Program-made: the position numbers and the translations under genes
In this document: in pieces, positions 12,944 through 23,886 of the stretch
How positions within the stretch are numbered: position 1 is the first letter of the stretch
Layout: each line of letters begins with the position of its first letter
Assembly (NCBI RefSeq): GCF_024868665.1
Contig: NC_079899.1
Coordinates: forward strand, 25,173,376 to 25,237,375
DNA from: Triplophysa rosa
Taxonomy: Eukaryota; Chordata; Actinopteri; Cypriniformes; Nemacheilidae
Direction of reading: 5' to 3'
DNA: 64,000 bases
Notes under the pieces: model-generated
Told to the model about the DNA's origin: nothing
Database searches by the model: none
Seen by the model: the letters and a program-made list of their open reading frames with translations, nothing else

Positions 12944-15483
12944 GGTGTTGTGCTGAATGATGAGTGGCATTAAACTGCAGTGATTTAACTGGCAGTGTTT
13001 GATGAACATCACACCTGAGGATTCTGTTTGATTTCATGGTTTAGTTGTGAAACCTCTGTTCACATCTCACGAGCATCTCTGAGACGTCTCATATCTGTAT
13101 CTCTGGAGGATATGAGAGAGCTGCTGCTATCAGATTCTGTTTCAGGCGTGTGTGCGTGTGAGTTTAATAATGAAACACAAGACTGAAAGTGTCAGAGGAG
13201 CGGCTGGCGATGTGTTCCTCTGCTTGTGTTCTGATCTGAGCTGGACCTGATTCACGCTTTATTGACGTGGACTCTTCACGAACTGTATTTGTGCCTTAAC
13301 CGCAGTGATTTATTCACAGGACTAATATTGAATTCACATTATTATGGTTTTAACTTTATTAGGATTATGATTGGATTGATTGAGAGGACTTCAGGCGTGA
13401 GTGTTTTCATTGACATCATTGATTATTATTTTGATGTGTGAATGTAATGTTTGAGTGTCTGCACACTTTCTGTACAGTTGAAATGACACTGACACACACA
13501 CACACACACACAGTAGAAATGTGTTTGTTTGTGTTTACAGTTATGGGATGGTGTTGACAGCGGCAGGTGCATACACACATATTCCACGCAGCTTGGCTCA
13601 ATCCGTGACGCCTGCTGGCTGCCGTGCGGTCGGCGAATCCTGTCCGGCTCATTTGACGGCACCGTCGCTCTCACAGATGTAGAGAAGGGTGAGTCTCCAA
13701 CATTCACGTTTATAAACGCAGAGCGTGTTTGTATTTCAAAACATAAGAGAATCCACAGATCTCGTGTGAAAAGGATCATCATCATGAGCGTTTATGATCG
13801 GCTTCTCTCCAGGACATCAGATGAGCTCAGACTCTCTCTCTCTCTGCACATATTGACTTATTATTAGTCTTTTAAAGAGCTGATTTAGAGATATGTTTGG
13901 TCAGGTGGCGTCTGGTTTCATATCAGCTTTTTCTTTGTTGGTACCAGCAGACAGAAAGACGCTCGTGCAGTCTGCTGGTGTTTCTTATCACACCTCTGCT
14001 CATTTCCTTTCGGTAATAATGTAGAGTCCAGATTTCTCATTCTTTCTCCAGACATGAGCTTTAATTGAGACAATCAGAACCAGAGATCACATCTGTTTCA
14101 GGAAAACATCACATCATATATACTGTACACGATCATGCAGCAGTCCTGTTTGTAACATGCTTTTCAGAGAAACAGCAGCTCAGAACAGATCAGATATGAG
14201 TCAGGTTCATGTTCAGCGACCTTATTGTCAGTTCGACATCGTCTGGAATGAGAATCAGTGATGAAACGCATGATGTGACTGAAGTGAATGGGTGTCATCA
14301 CGAGAATGACCGTAGACACATCAGTTCTGATTTGAATTGATTGACAGGAAAGACTGTTGTAAAGATGGAGAATGAGTTTAAGGTGGGCTGTGTTACTCCT
14401 CGACCCTGTGACCCTGATGTGTTCCTCTGTGGCGGCTTCAGTTCAGAGGTCAAGGCCTGGGACGTGCGCTCCGGTAAGGTCAGTCTGATAATACTGGACC
14501 ATGATTGGTCAGATGTTTGTATATGATACTGACTCTGGCCTGTGATTGGTCAGATGTTTGTGTGTATAGAAGTGATTTACTTTTGTGACAGTATCTAAAG
14601 CTGTGTGTGCGTGCGCGTCAGGTGCTGCGGGTGTATAAGGCAGGTATCCAGCAGACGTTGGATATCTTGTTTCTGGGTGAAGGTCAAGAGTTTATCAGCA
14701 GTACGGACGCGGTGAGTCGAGATTCTGCAGAACTCACGCTGGTCGCCTGGGACTTCGACACCACCGCGAAACTCTCTAATCAGATATTTCATGTATGAAA
14801 AACCCCTTCTTGAATTCTCTCACATGACTGCGCAATCTTATTTCAAAACTGTAAGAAACGTGTGTGTGTGTTTGTATCAGGAGCGCTACACCTGTCCGTG
14901 TCTCACCTCTCATCCGCTGGAGAACAGTTTTGTGGCTCAGACCAACGGAAGTTACATCGCTCTGTTTTCAGCGCAGCGGCCGTACAGAATGAACAAGAGA
15001 CATCGATATGAAGGACACAAGGTCAGCGTTTGTCCCTCGAGCATTAAATCAAATCACTGTGCGAATCCATATCTAATATCAGCCGTATCGCGTCTCGCCA
15101 GCAGCGAGCCTTTGAAACGAATTGCTCTTTCTGGAGCACATCAAATATATTTGATAACAACACAACGCTAACTGAATAATGTGAATATGTGTCGGTGTGT
15201 TGTCTTTCAGATCTGATGATGAGGAAGTCATTGTGTCGTTTGTGCCGGTGTTTGTTTGTAGGTGGAGGGTTTTGCAGTGCATTGTGGGTTCTCCGCAGAC
15301 GGAAGCGTTCTCGTGTCTGGTAGTTCTACCGGATCTGTTCACTTCTATGACTTTCACACCTCACGGATGCTGAAGACGCTGCAGGCACATGAACACGCGT
15401 GCGTCTGCGCAGCTCTGCATCCGCTGTTACCCGGCGTCATGGCCTCGTGTGATTGGGGAGGAGAAATTAAACTGTGGAAATAA
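11232..15483 (+). CDS. wdr25: WD repeat-containing protein 25
   Basis: A WD40 beta-propeller protein; molecular role poorly known in the family. Six coding exons: 11232-11717, 13541-13688, 14348-14478, 14622-14792, 14881-15021, 15262-15483, all phase-consistent, giving 432 residues. Human WDR25 is longer (about 544), the difference being in the low-complexity, Ser/Thr/acid-rich N-terminus. The first WD repeat begins near [15 protein letters not shown]. Conserved blocks include [55 protein letters not shown], and [13 protein letters not shown]. The C-terminus is [11 protein letters not shown]. Start ATG 11232 opens [11 protein letters not shown], typical of the family. Exon 1 is followed by a CA microsatellite 29 bases into the 1.8-kb intron. 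The gene is head-to-head with wars1 and tail-to-tail with begain, as in mammals. Confidence 0.95.
11746..11791. repeat. (CA)n microsatellite in wdr25 intron 1
   Basis: Starts 29 bases after the exon 1 donor at 11717/11718; the open frames running into it are read-through artefacts. Confidence 0.95.
12130..12680 (+). repeat. Dispersed fish repeat (TTTATTTATAAAGCGCTTT head) in wdr25 intron 1
   Basis: Begins near CAATTCAATTTTATTTATAA and AGCGCTTTAAACAATTTTCA, then TGCAAAGCAGCTTTACAT, and ends with AGCAACGGTGGCAAGGAACC and GAGAGGCCAGACTCAACCGG. I recognise this layout as an interspersed repeat common in teleosts. A truncated copy of its head lies at 30757-30825. Confidence 0.65.
12894..12943. 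repeat. (GATT)n tetranucleotide microsatellite
   Basis: Eleven or so uninterrupted GATT units in wdr25 intron 1. Confidence 0.95.
13493..13512. repeat. (AC)n microsatellite
   Basis: Short AC run about 30 bases before the acceptor of wdr25 exon 2. Confidence 0.9.
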
Positions 15484-15794
15484 ATGATTTGGAATCGCAA
15501 ATCATGTCCATTTATGGCTCTTCGTTGAGGAATGTCTGTTTTATTCACATCATTGTTTTGATTTCTGTAATTAACATAAGCAACGAACATTGACAGACCT
15601 GCGTCTGTCCGTTTTGGTAGTAATTTTGTGTGTATTACGACCTTGAATTTTTCATACTATCAGTGTTAAATAACGATGTCAATGTATTTATTCAGTAAAG
15701 GAATATACTGCGATTCGTCTTTATTATATAATGCACGTCATTATAAACTGTGACATGTTGACAGAAAAGAAAGCACAGAGGCATTTAAACTGGT

Positions 15795-15817
15795 AATAAA
15801 GGAATTACTGTAATAAA
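15795..15817 (+). terminator. Candidate polyadenylation signals, wdr25
   Basis: AATAAA at 15795-15800 and again at 15812-15817, about 310-330 bases after the wdr25 stop and about 70 bases before the begain stop on the other strand. The two 3' UTRs therefore probably overlap or abut. Confidence 0.5.
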
Positions 15818-15884
15818 CACTTACTCTTGTGTTTTTTTTATGTTGGTGGCTAAGAGCGTCATGAAGGTTGATGGTTTGGAGATG

Positions 15885-18800
15885 TTAGTTTAGCAGCGTG
15901 CCGTACAGCTGTGCTTCAGTAAGACTGTCTTTTCTGCTCAGTCCTGTGTTTACATATTCTGGCGTTGTTTTCTGAAGAGCCTTCTTGTACCGTTCGACAT
16001 CGGGAGCTTCGACAGAATTTTCATCGATGTAATCTTTCTTGACGTTTCTGTCTTGCGTCTGCTGCTGGTGTTCGGAGTTTCGTGACCGCTGGAATCTGCT
16101 GCGAATGACATCTGGAGCAGTCCCAGAGAAACATGGACTCGTGACGTGCGCGTCTCTCTCTGGGATGATGCTGTAGGTGGAAGTCGGTGGTGTGAACTGT
16201 GGCTCTGAACAGCTGAAGGGTGAAACTGGTCCAGAGCTGTGAAGGGAGAAAGTCTTCACGTCCTCCACGCTGGTCTGCCTCCAGCGCTCGCTCGGGTCAA
16301 CCTCCGGGAGACGGTGCGGCTCTCTATAGCAGGATGCCGGGAATCCATGCTGGAAACTGTTTGACTTTGGGAAACCAGATCCGTCCTTTTCATACGCGAA
16401 AGAGTTTTGACCTTCACGCCAGAGCTGCTGAGAGGACGTCGGGTGAGATTTCTCCTCTGAAGTGGTACTGAAGCTGGAATAAGAGGCGGTGACCGGAAGA
16501 GACCCGAGCGTGAAGCCACAGAACGGAGAGAAGTTGAGATGGAAAGTGTCGTCCTCCGTGTTGTCAAGGACAACGCTCTGCCGGCGTTCGGGCCAGCGTT
16601 CTCCACGGCAGTACAGAGCCGTGTCGCTGCGGTACAGATCACATGATTTACGCTGCTGAAGTTTGTCTGCGTGTGGGCTGGATGAGCGGGCGACCGGCTC
16701 TGGATTCTCCTGGACTTTGTCGACGATGGTGGTGGGAGCAGAATCTGAGTGACACGCGTTCATCCCACCAACACGTTTCTCCATGTGAGAACTCGCACAA
16801 CCCTGTGAAACAACATCAGACACACAAACACGTGAAAGAGAAAAACTGCGTTTAATCTGACACGTATGAATGATTTTTACATTGAATCTGACGTACACGT
16901 ATAACACACGTGTTCGTGTATGACTCAACTTCATCTTTCTGATATGAAACGCGTGCAGATGTACTGCAGTCATTGCCGTTAAATAACTGTTGTAGGCCTG
17001 CCACAGTCTGCATGAATACTCCGTTCTGATTGGCTGGAAGGAGTGCATTAAAACCGTTTCATGCACGCGTATTTCCAGTCAGTTTGATCAACATTTGAAG
17101 TTAACTGACGAAAATAACTGTCATTTTCACCTGTCTGATCAAAAATGACACTGTAAACATCAATGACAGCTTTAACTTGGCAAACAACCATCTGCTTCGC
17201 GTCGAGTGGTTCTTGGCCTTCGCGTCGTGCATTGAAATCCTATCTGTGGATTATCCCTTACTTTTAATGTGGCGTCTAATGCGGAGTTTCTTTTTTCTGG
17301 AGAACACAAAACAAGATATTTTGAACCCCTTTGACTTCCATTGTATGAACACAAAACCCCCGAGACATTTCTCAAAATATCTTCTTTTGTGTGTTACACT
17401 GAAGAAAGACTCGCATACAGATTTACGACCACGTGAGAGAATAAATGATGACAGAATTTCTTTTCAATCATTTGAATTGAAAATGACAAGTGGTGTGTAA
17501 TATCTCTGGGTTCAGTTTCAACAGCTGTATGTTAACATGTTTCTTTTCTTCCGTTTCTGTTATAAATATACTAGAAAAACAGGAGGATTTATAACATCAA
17601 ATTAATGGAACACGTTCATACGAAAGTGACTTTAACCCTCCCGCACAAGAGAAATGAAAGCAGCTGCTGCCGGAGGGAAACGTGAGCAGATGCTGCAGGT
17701 ATTTTTAGCATCAGCTCCCCTTTAACAGAGACGCTGTGCGTGTGCGATTTTTTGTGATTAATGGATGTTCAGATCAATGAATCAATCCTGCGTCATTCAT
17801 CAATGAGAGCCTGTGTTTATTACAACCAATCACAGACAGATGTGTGATGGGTTTATAGAAGAAGCCCTGCAGAGAGACTGTGAATACTACAACGTTGTGT
17901 GAATGTATGAGGATCAATATGAATGTGTGTGTGTGTGTGATTGACCTCCAATGGTTTGTTAGGACACAATTTTCCACACTGCAGCAGTTGAGCAGCAAGT
18001 TTACAATCTCTCCTGTACAATTCCTGAAGAGACACAAACGCATCACATAATGTCAGTTGTATTTCTATACTGCACTTTTACTGTGAACACAGTTTCTGTT
18101 ATCATGTCCTGTGCTGTTTCACATCAGATCGCGTTTGACAGAGAATACCGTCCCAGATAGCAAGCATATTTGGGCCACGTGTGAAAATCATCTGTCATGT
18201 CTGGCCTAAATATGGCATGGCTGAACATATGTGGGCCAAATACGGGCCATATTCGTTTTGCCATAACTTCAGAAATGGCAATTGGAATGTTCAATTGGTT
18301 CACATCTTATTTTGTGGTATACTGTATGTCCCAGATAACAACAAACACATGAGAACCACATACAGTATGTTTAAGACATGGCACAGGCACACAATGGAAA
18401 ACATCAACTTGTGGCTGACATTTGGATTGTATTTGACAAAAGCAAGTGATTTTGAATACATGTGTGTGTTTATGGAATATTATAAATAAAACAAATTGTG
18501 TGGTGAAAATATGGTTAAATTCTGGGAGAATTCTGGCTTCTTGTCTGTCAGCCACATGTGGCCCACATAAGGGCCGTCAGTCCTTTACTAGACTCAGCCG
18601 AACAAGAATGACACATAAGGTCCACACATATGGGCCACATCATTCTTTATGACTGTATATGGCTCACTGCTGGTGGAATTATGGCACAGATCTGGTTGGG
18701 ATGTGGACCGGATCTGAGCCGGGGAACACTTTCTTAAGCAGGCCACAGGTCAGCAGTTTATTTGGGCCAGATCTGCACCAAAGGAAATTTGCTGACTGGG

Positions 18801-20532
18801 GTAGTACTTCTCGCTCAGTGTACACTATCTAGTGAACCTACAGGGAAATCATCAGGGGCCTCATTTATATAACATGTGTACACACAGATTTGATCGAAAA
18901 CGTTCATATTTATAAATCTTTGACCTGGAAAAGTGCTTAGCGCCAAGTCAGGGTCTGAGAAGACGTAGGCTACGCACTTTGGCTTGTCCGAGTGCTGCAG
19001 GTTTTTGGAAATATAAGTCATTCTTGCCGCTCGTATAGGATTTGGACGTTGACAGGTGCTCATTCTTATCATTAAAAGGCGGAGATCTGAAAGTGCATGT
19101 TCAGCTGCGCGCAATTTCATGATAATTTGCGACCATTTCACGATCATTACAGATTTCTCATCTGATAAGAGAGGCATACACGCGTTTTCTGTGCGTACGT
19201 TCGTTCTATGAATCACACGTACGCACTTTGAGAAATGATCCAAAAATCAAATTTAGGATGATTTCTACGCAACATTTTATAAATGAGGCCCCAGGAAGCT
19301 TAACTGAGATGAGATTTTCTGGCATGTTCAGTCTCTTCCAGGTGTTTTTAAAATCAACATTCATTGACGAATAAAAGTGTTTGTGAATTCAAGACTGTAA
19401 TGAAAACTGAAATCATATAATTCTTTACTGTACTACACACATTATCTTCTTGTAGTTTGTGGATGGTGACGTTGGCATCGATCAGGTGGTTCTTCAGTAC
19501 AAGGATCTCTCGATTCAAAGATCTCGTCTCCTCTTCATGAAGCTTCGTCTGAATCAGAAAGAGAGAACCTGAATGAGTTAATAAAGTCACAGATGACACA
19601 GATTCCATCACAAATATGACATGAGTAACTGACTGTAATATTATAACAATGTGAATATGCAGAATACAGTCGTACAGTACCATATAAATCTCAAGAGTAT
19701 ATTCATATGAAGAAGTCCTTAAATTCATTTAATCTCAGAAAATGGATTAATTGATTCTTTATTGCTAAGATACAGATTGTTGTTTCTATGGTAACATTAA
19801 TGAGTGTTTCTATGGTAACGTGTGTGTGTGTGTGTGTGTACCATTCTCTGGATTTTGTCCTGCAGCTCTTGATTTATTCTCTGTAGAGTTGTGTAACTGC
19901 TCTGAATCCTGTGATGATGATAAAGATTTTGTTAAAGCCGTAATAGTGAATATATCCCATTCATATTATTACTATTAAACGTCATGTTTGGATAGTTTAC
20001 TGTACAGCTCTTTTGCTGTTTGAAGGGATAGTTCAGCAGAAAATGAACATTCTGTCATGAATTACTCCCCCCTCAAGTTGTTCCAAACCTGTATAAATGT
20101 CTTTGTTCTGATGAACACAGAGAAAGATATTTGGAAGAATGTCAGCAACTGACATTTCTGGGACATCAACTACAGGAAAAACTGTAATGGCAGTGAACAG
20201 TACCCAAGAACTGTTTGCTCTCCTACATTCCTCAAAATATCTTATTCTGTGTTCAACAAAACAAAAAAAGTACACAATCATTTTTCCAATGGGCGTCAAT
20301 GCTGCCTCAGAACTGTCGGTTGCAAACATTGCTCCAAATATCTTTCTTTGTGTTCAACCGAACAAAAAAATGGATGTGACCTGTGCAGTTTCTCAGTGAA
20401 TTTCTCGAGTTCGTCTTGAGTTTGTTGTAGTTCAGTCTCCAGGTACTGACAGCTTGAGTCAAACTCTTTCTCCAGCGTATGTAGTTGATGTGAGGTGTAG
20501 ATCAGACGCCTGTGCAGCTCATCATTCTCCTC
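15885..20532 (-). CDS. begain: Brain-enriched guanylate kinase-associated protein (BEGAIN), conserved part
   Basis: In mammals a postsynaptic-density protein that binds the guanylate-kinase region of PSD-95/SAP90 (established for the family). Exons in transcript order: 20381-20532, 19842-19908, 19441-19548, 17946-18023, 15885-16802; phases agree and give 440 residues. The first four exons encode a coiled coil: EENDELHRRLIYTSHQLHTL, then IQSSYTTLQRINQEL, LVLKNHLIDANVTIHKL and ELYRRDCKLAAQLLQC, matching the BEGAIN coiled coil in order. The last exon is Ser/Pro-rich, has SYSSFSTTSEEKSHPTSSQQ, and ends GLSRKDSLTEAQLYGTLLN, the diagnostic BEGAIN C-terminus. Exon 20381-20532 starts in phase 0 without an ATG, so a further 5' exon is required; see 23887-25065. 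Tail-to-tail with wdr25. Confidence 0.9.
17283..17462. mobile_element. Decayed TTAA-family MITE in begain intron
   Basis: Contains GAGAACACAAAACAAGATAT, GACTTCCATTGTATGAACAC and, in the other arm, AAATATCTTCTTTTGTGTG and AATAAATGATGACAGAATTT, the landmarks of the family at 669-1089. Terminal TTAA ends are lost. Confidence 0.6.
18151..18801. mobile_element. Non-autonomous DNA element with CCCAG...CTGGG ends
   Basis: Left end CCCAGATAGCAAGCATAT and right end AAATTTGCTGACTGGGG are imperfect inverted repeats. The inside is built of repeated 'TGGGCCACAT' and 'GGGCCANAT'-like motifs in both orientations. It lies in the begain intron between exons 17946-18023 and 19441-19548. Open frames inside have no recognisable protein features. 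Confidence 0.55.
18855..19292. mobile_element. Non-autonomous DNA transposon with GGGGCCTCATTTATA inverted ends
   Basis: The left end GGGGCCTCATTTATA (18855-18869) is matched exactly by TATAAATGAGGCCCC (19278-19292). Subterminal arms (GTGTACACACAG on the left, CTACGCAACA on the right; ACACGTACGCACTTTG internally) continue the similarity to TIR elements. At 438 bp with no transposase it is a MITE. A 142-codon minus-strand open frame through it is not a gene. Confidence 0.8.
19782..19818. promoter_or_regulatory. Tandem pair of RFX X-box-like motifs in begain intron
   Basis: GTTTCTATGGTAAC occurs at 19782-19795 and again at 19805-19818. The reverse complement, GTTACCATAGAAAC, fits the classical RFX-factor X-box. 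Spacing between starts is 23 bases, about two helical turns. It lies about 25 bases from begain exon 19842-19908 and is followed by a short GT repeat. Function is inferred from motif alone. Confidence 0.5.
20023..20371. mobile_element. TTAA-family MITE copy next to a begain exon
   Basis: Left arm starts GAAGGGATAGTTCAGCAGAA and continues ATTCTGTCATGAATTACTCC; the right arm ends CAAATATCTTTCTTTGTGTT. The right end, whose outer TIR is lost, lies about 10 bases from the donor of begain exon 20381-20532. Confidence 0.75.
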
Positions 20533-21414
20533 CTGCACACAACTGCGCAGACAGACAGACAGACAGACAGACAAGACAGCAGTTTGTGCTCTGGTCAGTG
20601 ATGTGACCATCATTAAAGCGTCTGTGCGGGTCAGATTCGATTCTGATGCTCATCTGATGACATTTACGTGACAGCACGAGATAAAAACAATCAATAATGA
20701 CTCGTTTGCTTTTAACGTCTCCTATTGATTCCTCTGATGAAATAACAAATGACTCTTACAAAAATTACATGTTAAATCAGTTGCTTTTTTCATTTGCACT
20801 AAGATTGAAAGCAAAAATATCAGTGAAACGACAATATAAATATATTGTGTAATGCTTCATACAGCCCGCTAGCAAGTTAAATAAAACACACACACACTCA
20901 CGTCGTTCATGTGTGACAAATAATAGATCAGCTCTTGACACTGTTAATGATTAAAGCATTTTTTTTGAAAATGTATTTATTCAACAGACATATCTTCACT
21001 TTTATAGTCCCGTAAAACAGATAATGTAAAGTAAACATGAGGTTTGAGTTGTGGAGCTGTGAAAGTCTGAGGGGTCAGTAGTGCAGAAATGACACGTCAC
21101 CTTTAAATTTAAACACTTTAACATGAAGCGTCAACCAGGACCTGTGTGAAACCAACCGAGAATTAAATGTCACTAAGTAGAAATTGCTGATGCAACATAA
21201 ACTGAGAGAGAGAGATCAGAATGAACGTGTCATTTTCAACAATATTTCTCCCAAATAAAATGTTGATTTGCAACAAAATAAGATGCAATGTTTTCAGACC
21301 TCCGCAAGAACTTCGTATTCATTTGAAATAAGACAATACTAATGTGTTTTCACGTGCTTTTTGAACCATTTGAGAAACTGAATGATGTAATATTTGGCTG
21401 TTTTTATATGTACA

Positions 21415-21520
21415 TTTTACATTTATTCATTTAGCAGACGCTTTTATCCAAAGCATCCTTACAGATGAGGGAAACAATGGAAGCAATTGGAACAACAAAA
21501 AGCACAAGTGCAATAAAAGA
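21415..21520 (+). repeat. Dispersed fish repeat (TTTAGCAGACGCTTTTATCC core)
   Basis: CATTTAGCAGACGCTTTTAT followed by ACAGATGAGGGAAACAATGG and AAGCAATTGGAACAACA. The inverted copy at 47215-47356 shares the entire string of landmarks, so both derive from one family. Confidence 0.7.
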
Positions 21521-21812
21521 AAACTGGTTTTTAATCCCAGCTTTCATGTGTTTTGCCATGTGTTGCTGTTGGGTGACCTTACATCACTCCTGACTGAAGT
21601 TAGAGTTAGGAACGGGAATGAAAAGAACACATTGCAATGTAGAACTGATGATTAAAGGTCTGTTATTCTTCACCTGGTGTTAAGGTGATTCTGAATGTAT
21701 TTTAGATGTGTGTCAAACAAGATAAAGAGGATGGAGATGAATCTCAGGTCTAAAAGACACAGATCTGGAATGGAAGATGCGCATAAAGTAATAACTGTTC
21801 TTCGTGTGGTTG

Positions 21813-21816
<4 letters not shown>

Positions 21817-21854
<38 letters not shown>
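21817..21854. repeat. (TG)n microsatellite
   Basis: About 19 TG units in the large begain intron. Confidence 0.95.
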
Positions 21855-21857
<3 letters not shown>

Positions 21858-22818
21858 CACATCGTATTCCATTCACACAACAACAACAACAACATTAGGG
21901 ATCAAACTAAGACCAGTGAGACGAGATTGAGCTCTTTACCTGTTGCCACAAACATCTGCAGCCTAAAGAAAACAGAAAAACGTAAGATCATTTTCATCCT
22001 TTGATTCTCTTTCACTCTGATCAATACAGTTGCTGATCCATTCAAAACATCATCAAATTCATGACATGACATGATGCCTAAAATCAAAATTTCATGAGAT
22101 TTTTGTCAATCTGTCCATAAAATGCATCTGACAGATAGGACCTGTAATTCTGACGCGTTGCTTTTTTACCCTGCGTTCCATTCCGAAGTGATCATCCCTA
22201 TTCCCTACTCCCTGTGAAGAGTAAAGCTCTTGAAGTGTAAACTCTAGAGGACAAAACGCAATTGGATCTCTTAATCTGTCAGTTTAAAATGTACTTGGCA
22301 AAAGGAGCAACACAAATAGCATCATCTTCTCTTTATTCGGAGTGACTTTTTTGTGGCGTCCCCTTCCCGAAGGGCCCTTCGGAGGACAATACGTTTGGTT
22401 ATGTGGTTATATAACAGCAAAATGTAGCGAAAATTGGTAATGCACACAAACTAGTTGCTATGAAATCAAGGATTAACAACAGTAGTTTGAATTTCGTCTC
22501 AACATGTTGCAAGAGCCTTCTAGTGTACTACGTTGTCACAGTGTTGCCAGCACATAGAGAGCGTGCGCTTTTGTGTCGTATGTCACCATAAAGCTTCAAG
22601 TATTGTCTTCCGCTTAATTGCACTCCAATTAATATCAATCAAACTGCAGTTGGTTGGTTTTGATTTTAGCCACAATAACTAAAAATAATACAGCTAACTA
22701 ACACAATAAAACACAATAAAAAAAACATGATTTTAAAAATTTTATCTCATCTTGGAGCCAAACTCTTCATATAGTCTTATGTACAATAGCTCAAACCAAA
22801 GCTGACATGAGAGAGAAC

Positions 22819-23450
22819 AAGGGCCGCAACAACTAATTGATAAAATCGATAATAATCGATAATGAAATTCGCTGTCAATGAATTTCATTATCGATTAGTT
22901 GGTCTGTGACGTCACTTGCGAGCTGCGCAGTTATAAATCAAGCGCGTCTTCTTCCCATTTAAAATTTCATTTTAGATGTGTCTCTCCGTGCAGTTTTAAA
23001 GTCAGACATGTTCTGCATGCATCTCTTCAAGCTGCGCAGTTTTAAAGTTTAAAGGGGAGAGGTGTTTAAAATGACAAAGTTAAAGATTATATTAGTAAAA
23101 CCCAATTTGTGGCGATTGCACTTTGCAAAGTACATAATAGGCTAGTATCTGTACTTAAATATGACTTTTTCTGTTTACTTTTTACTGTACTTCACTACAT
23201 TTGAATGACAAATATCTCACTTTTCATGGCACAAAAAAAACATTTCCTTGGCCGACCCTCCTCTCGCTCCCACGTTTGGGAGAGACTATTGTCAGTTGCT
23301 TCTAATATGACACACCTGAATCAACTCACCAGGTGTGTTAATTATGGAGACATTCACAACATTTTGGGAGAAGTTCAGTTGTGTATACTTTTCCCATATC
23401 TGATTTAGTTATTATAATTATTATCAAAATAATCATTAGTTGCAGCCCTA
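22819..23450. mobile_element. hAT-like non-autonomous transposon with 8-bp target duplication
   Basis: The element begins AAGGGCCGCAACAACTAATT and ends ATTAGTTGCAGCCCTA, inverted ends of the type carried by hAT elements. It is bracketed by the identical 8-mer GAGAGAAC at 22811-22818 and 23451-23458, the target-site-duplication length of hAT. About 630 bp, no transposase frame. It lies in the intron between begain exon 20381-20532 and the exon at 23887-25065. Confidence 0.8.
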
Positions 23451-23886
23451 GAGAGAACGCTTCAGACTTTCAATTTTCTCTGCGAACAACAGCAGCTGCT
23501 GTCACTGAGCACTTCTCTATTATTAGTTTTGATATAGAATGTAATCAACAAATATGATTATATCATATATAAAATAATAGATAAACAATGGGGTAAAACA
23601 TGAACACACGTCATACTTTACAGACTGAACATTACACTTCACTGTTTTGTTTTGTTTTGTAATGTGCATTTTTTATTTAATTATATATTTTTACATATTT
23701 TATAATTAATAGGTTGTATATGTGTATGTGACTAATAAAAATCTTGAATCTTATGTCTAACCATCTGACAGATGTCAAAAGCCTGAAGCATAGAGAGAGA
23801 TGGTCAGGCTGAAAGACGCTGTTTTCAATCTGTTTTCAGCAGGGTTATTCATTTGAAATGCGTGATTCACGTGTCAGAATGCTCAC

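Noticed and set aside
18815..19243. 142-codon minus-strand open frame
   Set aside because: Lies within the GGGGCC-ended non-autonomous element; no domain or codon signal.
21940..21975. Possible 16-base microexon of begain (CAG|ATGTTTGTGGCAACAG|GTAAAG, minus strand)
   Set aside because: Splice-like ends, but its length breaks the phase between the neighbouring coding exons and there is no conservation evidence.
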